This document shows positions 34,602-47,054 of a stretch of 64,000 nucleotides of DNA, one piece after another (the first letter of the stretch is position 1; each line of letters starts with the position of its first letter). The position numbers and the translations under genes were made by a program. The notes below the pieces were generated by a model. The model was given only the letters and a program-made list of their open reading frames with translations. It was not told where the DNA came from and did not search any database. This stretch comes from Zychaea mexicana (taxonomy: Eukaryota > Mucoromycota > Mucoromycetes > Mucorales > Lichtheimiaceae). The DNA lies in assembly GCF_025766255.1 (NCBI RefSeq), contig NW_026516666.1:496001-560000 (forward strand), read 5' to 3'.

Positions 34602-37037
34602 ATGAGCGCTGAAACCGAAACCTTCTCTTTCCAAGCTGAGATCTCTCAGTTGATGAGCTTGATCATCAACACCTTCTACTCTAACAAGGTATAATATCAT
34701 CCAGAGAAAGTGGGGGAGTGGGGAGCGTTATTATAGGTGACGCGTCAACAAGTGTTGTTGTTGTTGTTATTGATGCTGTTCGGGGAACTGCTGCGTGTGA
34801 AAGGAAGCGACAAGTAGAAGGGTTGATTGCCAGGGAGGAGAACAGGAGCGGACAGGATTTGTCAATACTGACTTTTTTTTTTTTGCCATAGGAAATCTTC
34901 TTGCGTGAGTTGATCTCCAACTCCTCGGATGCTATTGACAAGATCCGTTACCAGTCGTTGACCGATTCCTCCGTGCTTGAGGCTGAGAAGGAATTGTTCG
35001 TTCGCATCATCCCTGACCGCGAGAACAACATTTTGTCCATCCGTGACTCTGGTATTGGTATGACCAAGGCCGATTTGGTCAACAACTTGGGTACCATCGC
35101 CAAGTCTGGTACCAAGACCTTCATGGAAGCCCTTTCCTCCGGTGCTGATATCTCCATGATTGGTCAGTTCGGTGTCGGTTTCTACTCTGCCTACTTGGTT
35201 GCCGACAAGGTCCAGGTCATCACCAAGCACAACGATGACGAGCAGTACATCTGGGAGTCCTCTGCTGGTGGCTCGTTCACCATCACCCGTGATGAGGTCA
35301 ACCCCTCGCTCGGCCGTGGTACTGAGATGCGTCTCTTCTTGAAGGAAGACCAGGTAAGGTTCTATATCCTGTGTACGCACGCGTACCGGGGGGGGGGAAG
35401 GGTGATGGAATCAAAGAGAAGGACAAAGATTTTTGTATCAGAAGCTTACGCTGTATTCTGTTTTTTTTTTGACAAAATAGCTCGAATACCTTGAGGAGCG
35501 CAAGATCAAGGACATCGTCAAGAAGCACTCTGAATTCATCTCGTACCCCATCCAGCTCGTCGTCGAGAAGGAAGTCGAGAAGGAGGTCAGCGATGACGAA
35601 GAGGGCGAAGAAGTCAAGGAGGGTGAAGAAAAGCCCAAGATCGAAGAAGTCGAAGACGAGGAAGACAAGAAGGACGAAAAGAAGAAGAAGACCATCAAGG
35701 AAAAGACCACCGACACTGAAGAGTTGAACAAGACCAAGCCCTTGTGGACCCGCAACCCTGATGATGTCAAGAGCGAAGAATATGCTCAGTTCTACAAGGC
35801 CTTGACCAACGACTGGGAAGACCACTTGTCGGTCAAGCACTTCTCCGTTGAAGGTCAGCTCGAGTTCCGCGCCATCCTGTTCATTCCCAAGCGTGCTCCC
35901 TTCGACTTGTTCGAAACCAAGAAGAAGCGCAACAACATCAAGCTCTACGTCCGCCGTGTCTTCATCATGGACGACTGTGACGAACTGATCCCCGAATGGC
36001 TCAACTTTGTCAAGGGTGTTGTCGACTCTGAGGACTTGCCCTTGAACATTTCGCGTGAAATGCTCCAGCAGAACAAGATCTTGAAGGTCATCCGCAAGAA
36101 CTTGGTCAAGAAGTGCTTGGAAATGTTCGCCGAGATCGCCGAAGACAAGGAGAACTTTGACAAGTTCTACGAGTCGTTCTCCAAGAACCTCAAGCTCGGT
36201 ATCCACGAAGACACCCAGAACCGCCAAAAGTTGGCCGACTTGCTCCGCTACAACTCGACCAAGTCTGGCGACGAGTTGACCTCGCTCAAGGACTACGTCA
36301 CCCGCATGCCCGAGAAGCAGAAGAACATCTACTACATCACCGGCGAGTCCCGCGCTGCCATTGAGAACTCTCCCTTCTTGGAAGGTTTCAAGAAGAAGGG
36401 CATTGAAGTCTTGTTGATGACCGACCCCATTGACGAATACTCGACCACCCAGCTCAAGGAATACGACGACAAGAAGCTCGTCTGTATCACCAAGGAAGGT
36501 GTTGAGATCGAAGAAGATGAAGAAGAGAAGGCTGCCCGTGAGGCCGAAGAAAAGGCACACGAGGATCTCTGCAAGTCGGTCAAGGACATCTTGGGCGAGC
36601 GCGTCGAGAAGGTCGTTGTCTCCAACAAGCTCACCGATTCTCCCTGTGTTCTCACCACCGGCCAGTTCGGTTGGTCTGCCAACATGGAGCGTATCATGAA
36701 GGCCCAGGCCCTCCGCGACAACAGCATGTCGTCCTACATGGCCTCCAAGAAGACCTTGGAATTGAACCCCAGCCACGCCATCATCAAGAACTTGAAGGAC
36801 AAGATTGCTGCTGATGCCGGTGACCGCACCGTCAAGGACTTGACCACCTTGTTGTTCGAGACCGCCTTATTGACCTCTGGTTTCTCCTTGGACGAGCCCA
36901 GCACCTTCGCTTCCCGCATCCATCGCATGGTTGCCTTGGGTCTGTCGATCGATGAGGATGAAGTTGCTGATGAGCCCGCCTCGTCTGCACCCGTCGAGGA
37001 AGTCGTCGAGACCTCCAAGATGGAGGAAGTCGACTAA
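34602..37037 (+). CDS. HSP90: Cytosolic Hsp90 chaperone (701 aa)
   Basis: An ATP-dependent dimeric chaperone for kinases, transcription factors and other clients. Three exons: 34602-34688, 34892-35353 and 35481-37037, total 2106 bases. The N-terminal ATPase domain shows [38 protein letters not shown], the [11 protein letters not shown] loop and [18 protein letters not shown] charged Glu/Lys linker is at about residues 215-260. The middle domain carries [20 protein letters not shown] and the catalytic-loop Arg in [13 protein letters not shown]. The C-terminal dimerisation part ends in MEEVD, the motif that binds TPR co-chaperones and marks the cytosolic form. Codon use is strongly biased to C/G-ending codons, as expected for high expression. 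No clear heat-shock element was found upstream. Confidence 0.97.
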
Positions 37038-38122
37038 ATACCTGTACCGTCACACCCCTTCTCTATCTTCCTACCTCTTACAGCATCCAGCAAAAAGAAA
37101 AAGAATCTGTCATTATCACACAACAACAACAACAACTCTGTAAAGCCCTTTTTTCCAAATATCTCCATCGCTTGTTTGGCTTGAATATCATTGCGCTTCC
37201 TTAATGTGTACATTCCACTCGTATATATTTCTTTTTTTCTCTTTTCCTTTCAACCAAACCATTTCTTCATCCTTTTTTTCCCGCTCTCTAAAAAACATCA
37301 TGTTCTTACTTTGTTATTGTCCCAAAAATAAAAAATAAACGTGCGATGGTACTTTTGGTAAATTGAACCCCTGTCCACTTTTGTCCTTTTTTGCCTCATT
37401 CCAGCTTTTCGGATGATCAAAGGTTATACTTTCCTATAAAGCTTCAAGTCCCTCTTTTTGGATAATATCTATGCAAATAACCCATGCTATTCCCCATGGG
37501 TACAAATCAAAGGTAACCAATTAATAGCATCATTCTCTTCTATCACCTCCTCGCGCCAGGAGAACTGCAGCACCGATGGTTTTACGTATAAGTATGATGA
37601 TGATATGGGATGTTTAGTTGCTGGTAGTGAAGTTTAAAGGCTACAATGCACTTATATACTCGCGTCATTATACTGTTCTTTTCTATGTTTATACTTTGAT
37701 ATAAACGAGCCGAGGAATAACGCGAAAGCACACGCGAAGATGTTCACCGGTATTGTCAATTAGATGTATGCATTCTGACATAAAGTAGAAAGAACAGCTC
37801 CACAACTCTATATGATATTGCAACTTAATCGCATGGCGACCATAGCGATACAAAAGAAGTCAAATCAAATAACAACACGTACATTTCTACTTTTTATCAA
37901 TAAATCTGGCGACCATTGTTGGGATGTGGAGTTCAAAGGAATAAAGACGTACGACGTAAAGTTGATACAGAAATGACGGGCGTGATAATCTGGGTGGGAT
38001 GTTCGACGAATCAATTCATAATGAAGGTATGAAGGTGGAAAACCATACTTTGATGCATATTGTGTAAACATTTGTTCTATTATACAGTCAATCAGTCATG
38101 TTTTTGACCTTTCTACAAGCTG
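37038..38122. other. 3' flank of HSP90, intergenic
   Basis: T-rich with CAACAA runs near 37125. A 68-codon minus frame (37865-38071) is the only sizeable one and has no supporting context. Confidence 0.4.
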
Positions 38123-38269
38123 TTATGAAGACGTTGTTTCCTGTGCATGCATATCATCATTCAATAAATCTTCGATGACTTCCTCTCGAATTGTCACTAT
38201 ACTTGAAAGTATAATATAGAGCGCAGGTGATAGTACTACGGCTACTATACAAGTCGTCAACAAAAAAAT
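38123..38269 (-). CDS. possible last exon of a very small membrane protein
   Basis: Forty-eight codons follow a consensus acceptor (CTTGACAG). The product is a hydrophobic helix (IFLLTTCIVAVVLSPALYII) followed by a polar acidic tail (TIREEVIEDLLNDDMHAQET) and TAA at 38123. The first exon is not certain: an ATG at about 38352 opens an in-frame stretch that stops just before the acceptor, and a short spliced leader is possible. No family recognised. Confidence 0.25.
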   Translation of the reverse strand: MFLLTTCIVAVVLSPALYIILSSIVTIREEVIEDLLNDDMHAQETTSS

Positions 38270-38533
38270 CTGTCAAGATAACATGCACGCGTTGTGCTTT
38301 TGTATCGAAAGCAATAAAATTAGCAGAACAAAGTAGCTTTTCAGTAAAACACACCTCATGAGGAATTGTTGTCAGTATACGTTTTTAGTTCCTGTGAATT
38401 GTTTAGTGTGTGTCACTTGCTAGCCAATCGGTTCGCATGAATGTTTTAACCCGATCCTGATTGTTTAATCATACAGCCGCAGCAAAAGCAAAACCTTCTT
38501 TCTAACCTTTGGTTTTTTACAGCGCTTGTTCCA

Positions 38534-38950
38534 ATGCAGATCGATGGTACCGTTGCACGTGAAGCATTAGTTCAACTATTGTTTGAAAATCGAACAGAAG
38601 ATTCGACGATCGACAATGTCACTGAACGACAGACGCCGCAAACCAAACGACGCAAAGTGGCACCACGAATCGATCTACTTGACATTACCTTTCCAATCCA
38701 GATCGGTTCAGCCTGGTCCGATTTGCTCAATGATTGTGGACCCTTGAGCGTTTTTGAAAATCAACTGAACACACTTTGGTCGGTCGAACCCTTCACCATT
38801 GCCGATGAGCGTTTCATTAAAGCCCAGCTGACGTTTGCCTCATTGAACGGCGACGACGGTGACAATGACCAACGAGCTACTGCCATTGCGGATAATGAAG
38901 TGTTGGTATATGCGGCACAGCCAACGGCCAATGGTAATAATAGCGACAGC

Positions 38951-39009
<59 letters not shown>

Positions 39010-42000
39010 CGTGTTTCTGGAGCTTGCGCGTGCTTGTCATTCTCAAGTAGTGCATACGTCGGTTCGTATCCATGTCAACGGCATGCATGTCGAAGCGCGT
39101 ATGAGCGTGTATGCGGAACTTGACAGCCGAGTGCTAGGCAGCAAGGCATTTTTCAATCTCTTTGACCTCCTTTATCCGTCCAAAATTGCTGCGCCTACCA
39201 GCACAACCGTAGACGATTTCTTCCGCCATTTACAGCCGCAAATTTGCAACGAGTTTCTTCCTGCGTATCAACCAGAAGCACTGCTTGCTAAACTGGCACC
39301 TTTCCAAACCCAGAATTTGCAGTGGATGGTTCGTTTTTGTTGGGTTTTTTTATCCCAGGAGGAGAGAAAAGTTTGGGAAAATGCTCATGTGTGGCTGACT
39401 ATCTTTTATTGTGTCCCGGTCACTCGTATTTGTTTAGGTCGAACGTGAAGGGCACAAAGCTGTCAATGGTCAGATCCGTACGCTTGAGGAAAACAATGCG
39501 CATGAAATATTGCCATTTTTATGGGAAGAGGTTACCCTTCATTCTGGTCAAACAGTTTTTGTCAATCGACTTTCACGCGAACTACTTGCCGAACCAACGC
39601 CTGCTTTTGCGTTTGCCAAATCATTGACCAGAAGTGGTGGTGTACTGGCTGATGAAATGGGTCTAGGCAAAACAGTATGGTATGTATCATAGAACTTCCT
39701 GCGCGACTATTATTATCACGCGATCAATCATTAAATCATATCAATCTTTTGTGAATTTCCAGTGCTATCGCGCTTATTCTCCTGCACAAACACAATCGAT
39801 TTGATCCAAAACATCCAAAGGATGACAGTGTCGAGGGACTGATCACATCGGGCGCCACATTGATTATTACTCCATCAGCCATTATCCGTCAATGGGAATC
39901 TGAAATTAACAAGCATGCACCCTCACTTCGTGTAAAAACGTATAAGGGCATCAAAGCTTCTGGCGATAGACAAACGGTCACTGCAAATGAGCTGGCTCAA
40001 TATGATGTAGTATTGACTGACTACAATGTATGTCATGTTTTCATCAAAGGCTGATTTTTTACCCATTCATGGATTTTATCTAAACCCATTAATTTTCTAG
40101 GTCTTGAAAGAAGAAATACATCACGCCCGAGCAATTCCTGATCGTGCACGAAGACATGGTATGTGCAAAGACGATAAACTACCTGTGTACGATGACGCAA
40201 TCATTCTGACAATGTTGGAGTTTTGACATTTTCTTAAACATCTATATAGCTGCGAAGTATCCTCCCAAACGAAGTCCACTCGTAGAGATTTTGTGGTTCC
40301 GAGTCATGTTGGATGAGGTAAAAAATATCAATCAGCATTATCTCTCATAGCAACATATCAGACTAAATGCAAAGAGATCGTACATATCATTTAATAACCC
40401 TTCACGATTCTAAAGGCACAAATGGTAGAGTCCACAACGGCTATGGTGGGCCAAATGGCACGGATTATTCCACGATGGTATTCCTGGGGAGTGACTGGCA
40501 CACCCATGAAAACCAACTACGATGACCTGGTTGGATTACTTTTGTTCCTTGGTTTTACACCAAGTATCCAGAAACCAAAAGGCTTTAAAGAGCTGTGTGC
40601 ACCAAATGCTCCAAACTGGGTTAAAGGATTGTTCTGGCAATTCAGTAAAACAATCCTACGAAGAAACATCAAGGCAGCCTTGATTGACCAGATCTATATA
40701 CCTTCACAGCACCGACATATTGTCAAATTGACATTTTCTGCTATCGAACAGCATTATTATCAGAGTCTTTGGGAACAGTGTGCGAGAAGTACTAATTTAC
40801 GACACCTTGATGCGGTCAATTGGACGCCTACTACTTCTGATGACGACGCTGCGACTAATTTTGAAACGTCTGCAGCAGAGTTTCAGCGAACTTATGCAAA
40901 ATTACGATCATGGGTAAGCAGAAATTGAAGTACACACTTTATCAAGAGGAAGAAGAAGAATCATTAATTTTACGTACTAGCTACTGGCGCTACGTCAAGC
41001 ATGTGATCATCCTGCTGTAGGAGCCTCAAAGAAAAGAATGATTACTCAAACCGTTCGTACACTTGATGAAGGTAAATAAGAGAAGGAGATAATAAGCTGA
41101 ACATCACAAAAGTCTCTTTCTTAATGAGGTATTCTAAACGAAATTCGTACCTTTACTATTCATTTACGAGTAGTATTAAATGCACTGCTCGCACAAGCAA
41201 GAGACGACGTCGACAACACATCTTCGACTCTTGTAAATTCCCAGCTGCGACGAGGTGGTATGTCTGAAATCCAGAAAAAGTGGCAAGAGGCGCTTGACAT
41301 ATACCTTGGAGCTGTATCACGAGCGTTGGAAATGCTTGATATGGTCAACAATAGAATATCTGAAGCAAAGTCACGACAAGAACAAGAAGAAAAGGAAAAT
41401 GAAAAAACAGCACCCATTCAACAAGACGATGCTGTAGCAACACATCGATCTACCATCACAACGAAAACCAGCACGACAGTAGAGGGATTGATGCAGCGAC
41501 ATATGAAATGGCTATCTTATTTGCATCGATTTTACTTTTTCGTCGCTGGTATCTACCATGAACTCGAGAAAGGAAAAGAGGAATCAACGTATTATGATAA
41601 GGCAGCAGACGTACGACGTCAAATCCTCAGCCGTGCTGAAGACCGGGTAAGTGATAGAAATAAATTATCATTATGCACTCTATGTAACCGTCTTATACTC
41701 TTGATCAAATTGTCTCCTTTCTTTATAATTCCCATGGTCGCCGTTATTAGGTCACCATGTCCAAGCGTGAAATACCTAGAATTGCAGTTCCTTTTAACAT
41801 GATGATTGGTCAAGGCCATCAGGAAGAAACGTTGATCATGTCCTTTGATCGGCTGGATCGAATCAATACTCTATGTGATACCCTGGACTCGCAACTGGAG
41901 TATATCAACAAGTGGCGTACAGCCTTGTCTGAATTGCTTTGTTCAAATTTGGTTGATCAAGGAGGAGGAGAGGGAGAAAATAGAGATGTTACAGGTCTGT

Positions 42001-44454
42001 GTATTTGCCATTCTTTGATAAAAAGATAAAGCAATTTCAAGCTATTAACACTTGCTGTCTTTTTTAACCAGGTGACGAGTATGAGACATCTTTAATGACT
42101 CAGGAGGTATGTATATCTCTAAGGCTGACTGGCTTTGTTATGTAAAGCTAAAAGTGCTTAAAAATTGTGTAGAAACTTGATCTATACCAGGATGCGTATC
42201 AAGCAATGCTCCGTGATCGAAACTTTTGGGTGAACGGTAACTACAATTTTTTTTTTTGCTAGAGGCATATGTATTGAAGATGAACATCGAATCTGACTAT
42301 TGCTATTGTCCACCAAACTAAGGTGTCTGGGCAACTGGACTGCAATCAGCCGAGCTATTCAATGACCTTGCGAGCAGTACAGAAGCCAATGTAAGTAATA
42401 ATGTTTTCACACTATTCATGTAATGTGCTTGCTTTGCTTGATGTTCTAAAGAAATTCATAGGAGATTGTAGTTCTCAAGGCAGAGCTCAGTAGAATCCGT
42501 CAAGAATATATGCCCAAAGCACATACACAAGATACTTTGCGAACGGTTGTGACTGAATTAAAAGGATATCTCTCGCGGCCCCATATAAATGAGGTGGAAA
42601 AGAGCTTACTGCGGGACGAATACAACCGTCTCTATAAAGCCGCTGCTAAACAAAGAGAGCTTCAAGAGCGTTTAGAAATGTAAGTCATTGCGTAACTACA
42701 AAGAAGAAATATACATACTGCTGTTGAACGGACTCTAATGGATCAAGGTATTCCCATCATCAGTGAATATCGACGCTTCACTCAACTTTACAACCATCGA
42801 ATCGAATACTATCGCAGTTTGCAAGATTTGTCTGATCATGTTCGGGCGTGGGAAAGTCCTCACCCGGCCATCGAAGCACAACGGTTATTCTATGAAGAAG
42901 GACATCACGAGAAAAAGATTAAGGAACACTCGGCGCGTTGTCGATATTTGGAAAATCTTGTCAAGGAGAAGAACCACGAGGACAAAAAAGAGCGCAACTG
43001 TTTGATCTGTCAATCTGATTTTTCCAAAGGATTGATGACTTATTGGTAAGCAGTATACATAAATATGGATTGTGCTCATGGAGTTCTGGTTCTATCGATA
43101 CTCAAAGCGCTTTCTCCCTCCCTGGTTATGCTATGTAGCGGCCATATGGTAAGAGTATCATCTAATAGAAAAGCAGTCGTACGTAGCAAACTAGATGGAT
43201 TTGTATGCTCTAACAAACTATTTAATTATCTAGTTCTGTCAAGAGTGTGCTACAACATGGTTCCGTTTGCATCATCGGTGTCCTCAATGTAATTCACCGG
43301 TGAAGTTATCCGAGTGCTATGCTATAGGTAACCATGACGGCTAAAACGTATATGTCAAAGTTTGCTAAAACCAAACCCCTTACTAACGTATATATAAATA
43401 TGTGATTATTTTTGTGTAGCTTGGGATACTTCGAATGAAGGCAAATCAACTGATTCAACTGAAGATGAACAGAATAAAGGAAACTTGGATGTGGACCGTG
43501 AAATATCAAACGAGCTTCTAGCAAAAATTAGTCAATGTGCAATCGAAGAAGGTTTAGGTAAGAAGTTGTATGTCTGGTTAATGAGTAGACATGTTGTTGT
43601 AGAGAGACAGAGTCGAAAAAAGATACTTATGGTCTATCTTATTCTTGTTCTAGGCGCCAAATTGGATAGCATCATACGACACATCAAACACATCATTAAC
43701 ACAACCAATGGCAAATCCGTCGTATTTTCTCAGTGGAAAGATGTGCTCAATCTTTTGGCTGATGGGCTGAAAAAGAATGGTATCAATTTTGTACAAGTGG
43801 ATAATACGGTACGCGACGATCGCATCAAAAATTTCATTGAAGATCCTAGTATCCATGTTATCCTGCTACATTCACGTAGTCAGTCCAGGTATATTTATTT
43901 ATGGCATTTTTTTTCTCTCTCCCATCCGTTCATTCTCGTTGAACAACACTCTAACTTTTGTGTTTACATGGACTCTACCTTTCAAAACGTTTTCAACATA
44001 GTGGCTTGACATTGATTTGTGCCGAAACTGTTTTTATTGTTGAACCAGTCTTGAATGAAGCTCTTGAACGACAAGCTATCAGTCGTGTTCATCGTATTGG
44101 ACAAATGAAAGAAGTAAGTCATAACACGACGATGAACGTGTGTTTCTTCCCCACGTTCTGTCGACACCTTTTTTCTTTCTTTATCCATGAATTAAGTATG
44201 TTTGCTAAACAGAAAGATACATTTAGACAAACGTTTACTGGTATATCATTCAAGAGACAATCGAGGAACGAATCCATGCCATATATAGTGCGAGACATAA
44301 AAGAAAGATCCGAATGGAACAAGAAGGAAGAGACGATGTGCTAGATGAAACAGTGCCACTTGCTACACAATCCGAAGGTGGAGGTGAACGAGTCACTGAT
44401 CAAGATTTACAACGGTGCTTCACTAGTAATGAATCATGGATTCTGAATTTGTAA
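38534..44454 (+). CDS. SHPRH: SNF2 helicase with inserted RING finger (SHPRH / Irc20 type)
   Basis: The family consists of DNA-translocating ATPases that are also E3 ubiquitin ligases; SHPRH polyubiquitinates PCNA at stalled forks, and yeast Irc20 is related. The gene has more than ten introns. Motifs in order: Walker A in GGVLADEMGLGKTV (39640-39675), TLIITPSAIIRQWESEIN, the DEAQ box in WFRVMLDEAQMVES (spliced, about 40290-40430) and WGVTGTPMKT (about 40490). A long helical linker follows, then a C3HC4 RING (CLICQSDF...YCGHMFCQECATTW...CPQC) spliced across 43000-43300. The helicase C-lobe has GKSVVFSQWKDVL, QVDNTVRDDRI and SRVHRIGQMKE (about 44080). The N-terminal part has a 20-Asn run from an AAC repeat. 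The split of the ATPase lobes by a RING is diagnostic. The start at 38534 is the first ATG of the open frame; an upstream exon is possible because TTTTTACAG precedes it. Confidence 0.9.
38951..39010. repeat. (AAC)20 microsatellite inside the helicase gene
   Basis: Sixty bases of uninterrupted AAC, coding for polyasparagine and keeping the frame. Confidence 0.95.
43139..43148 (+). other. 10-base microexon in the RING finger
   Basis: Between a TATGTAG acceptor and a GTAAGA donor lie only CGGCCATATG. Splicing TAT-TG to this exon and then to TTCTGTCAAGAG gives Y-C-G-H-M-F-C-Q-E, which supplies the third Cys and the His of the RING. Confidence 0.75.
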
Positions 44455-44647
44455 AAAAAAAAAATAGTACATAGTGCGTATGACATTTGTGTCTTTCCCC
44501 CCCCGAACCTCTGTAAGAATTACAGAGGAAATTTACATACAAACAAAAACAAAAATTGGGTGACAGAGGAGCTGGGGATGGTGGGTAGGGGGTAACACAT
44601 GGTTTTCCTTTTTGACACACACACAGCCATTTTTTTTTTTTACAAGA

Positions 44648-46613
44648 TTATGGTATAATCTGATGACGGTGATGATGCATAGAACAAGATATGGAAGATC
44701 TTCCGCTGGAATAAGCAGCAGTGGTTTCGTCTTCTTCGTTATCGAAAGCATAATTAGTGGATGCTGCAGCATTACTACTGCATCGTAAACGACGACCGTT
44801 GGTATATCTTGGCTTGCGTACAATAACACGGTCCACCATGCGGCCCAAAGCACCATCCTTGGGCAAGCTTTGATGATGTGAGATCTGTAGTTTTGTAGGA
44901 GACACCTTGATTGTTGAGAATCCATAGCCTTCATAGCGCAGCGCGGACCAGTCGGCGATCGGCACACTGGCATTCTCAAACGAGTCTGTGCCTTGGAAGT
45001 TTCCAGCGTTACCCACAATAAGCTGGAAAAAGGAAGGTGGTTGATAGTATGACGTGGCCATTCGCTTGTTGTGTGCAAGAGGATATGTTCGTTCATAATT
45101 ATGGCGATGACCACTAAATAAAAATATAAACACACACACAATGAGTGTTGGTGCGGCGGATTATTTTTTTAAAACATGAAAAGCGGGGTAGTAGTAAACG
45201 ATCTGATAAAACAAAAAAAAAAAAACTTTACCAGATATAGATATCTACGCGATGCTTTAAAAACAAAGCCTCCAGACCACCAAAGTCAGTCTCTTTGAGC
45301 CCATTGCGCATAATGTCCGCCTTGTCGGTACAGTCTTCGGATTCAGAGGGCGAACAATACAATGGGCGATGGGCAAATACCATGATCCAGGGCCTGATGT
45401 GACGGTTGGCGTTTGCCTTGGCCAAATCTTGATCCAACCATTGCAACGCGGTTTGGATCTGCTCGGGCGATCCTTCGTCAAAAAACACTTCGGATGAAAA
45501 GGAGACGAGGTGCAACGACTTGTAATCGAGCGAGTACATGGTCGGGTCATCGAACCCAGATTCAGCATAGGGATTGATGCTGAATCGGTTCTTGTAGTGT
45601 GAAAAATTGTACGTGTTCTCGTGGTTGCCTGGCGCGGCCATGACCGGGATCGTGGCGTAAATGTCTTGCACAAAGTTCATGTATTCGTCGCCCTTGGTTC
45701 CGTTAAAGTCAGCCATGTCATAGGCTTGATCTGATGATGTTTATTTTTAATACCCTATATACTGCTTTTGTTTATTTTTGACAGAAAACCCAGAAAGTTG
45801 TTACCTCCAGCAAACGCAATAAAGTCATAGCGATGTTGATTTGCTACTCGTAGCAAATTTGGCATGGAAACTGCATTAGATGTGCCCTGAATATGATATA
45901 TAAACAAAACGGGGCGCGGGGTGGGTTGGGTTGGGGGGGAGATGCGCCCAGTGTATATGTGTTTATGGTTACACGCCACGTCCTTTTACTATCACGACTG
46001 TTATTGTTAGCTGTTTATATGCAATCAATATATACCATGTCACCAGTCGCGACAAATTCAAATGTGTCACCCGAAGATGGCGTATGAAACTTGTAAACGT
46101 CCGACCACAACGTTGCGCTGCCCTTGACCGACCCCACTTGGTACATGTACAAAGTATCCTTTTTCAAAAGTTTTGATTCAAGATTATGCAGATGCATCGT
46201 GTGGTGTGCTTTACCACCATCCACAAATGCCCATCCCTAACACACCATACAGTAGTGGTTAGTACATCATGCTTTTACAAATCAAATAAGAAGGAGAATT
46301 AATAGGGTTATACATCAACGCGCTTCACGATTGTGGTAGTCAAATCTTTATCGTCATCTTCAGGCCAATATTGCAACATGGCATCATCGATTTCGTCGTA
46401 GGTGGCAAATTGAATACGACAACCTTTGCCATCTGAGATCCATGCCATGTGGATTTGTTGAGGTTCGGTGGGGCCGTAGGTTCGGTTCCAGATCCCGTTC
46501 GCATTGAATGTATCTTGAATAGCACGCGTGCCTGGACTTCCTGGCAACGGGACGGCTGTTGTCATGACAACAACAACCATCAACGCAGTGATGACACATA
46601 AAAGATAGGTCAT
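44648..46613 (-). CDS. Secreted purple acid phosphatase (515 aa)
   Basis: A binuclear-metal phosphomonoesterase that releases phosphate from organic esters outside the cell. Five exons: 46314-46613, 46036-46236, 45805-45886, 45232-45730 and 44648-45113, totalling 1548 bases. A signal peptide (MTYLLCVITALMVVVVMTTA) starts the protein. A fibronectin-like N-terminal domain carries QIHMAWISDGKG. Metal-binding motifs appear in family order: VATGDMG, FAGDQAYDM (GDxxY, across a splice site), APGNHENTY (GNHE), MVFAHRPLYCS (VxxH) and, across the last splice, DIYICGHRHNYERTYP (GHxHxxER). Several Asn-x-Ser/Thr sites are present (NRTYGP, NFSHY, NASVP). The tail is His-rich (CSMHHHRHQ). In fungi such enzymes are usually induced by phosphate limitation; no such element was identified here. 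Confidence 0.93.
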
Positions 46614-47054
46614 GGCTCGCAGGGTGAATTTTTTTTTTTTTTTCTGTTATGTAACAGAAAAAAAAGGCAGGGTAGGAAAGGGGGAGAAAGAAGGTACACA
46701 CTATACGCCTTTTTTAAATAGTTAGAGAAAAAAAGGGCACATACCATCATGCTGATGATGATGATGATGATGATGTTTATGTATACAATCTGATTTGAAA
46801 CGGTTACATCGTTTCTGTAGAAAACAAAAAACAATAAAGCATAAGAGAGGCATTCCGTTTGGCTTTTTTTATTTCCAGTAACAGAAGGACATGTGTTCTT
46901 TATATTTTTTCTTTATTTTGTTCTTAATGTTTCTGCAAAACATACACTTTTCATTGGTACTCAGACTTGTTTCAAACTAAACATGACTAGTACGTTACAT
47001 ACACACATGTACAAAGATAATTACTACTACTACTACTGCTGCTGCTGCTACTGT
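46614..47054. promoter_or_regulatory. upstream region of the phosphatase gene
   Basis: Holds poly-T/poly-A tracts and an ATG/ATC trinucleotide repeat near 46750-46775. A start-distal ACTACTACTGCTGCTGCT repeat lies near 47025, just past the end of the next gene. No specific factor site is called. Confidence 0.3.

Noticed and set aside
35298..36776. Long (492-codon) open frame antisense to HSP90
   Set aside because: A shadow of the strongly biased HSP90 codons on the other strand; no family likeness.
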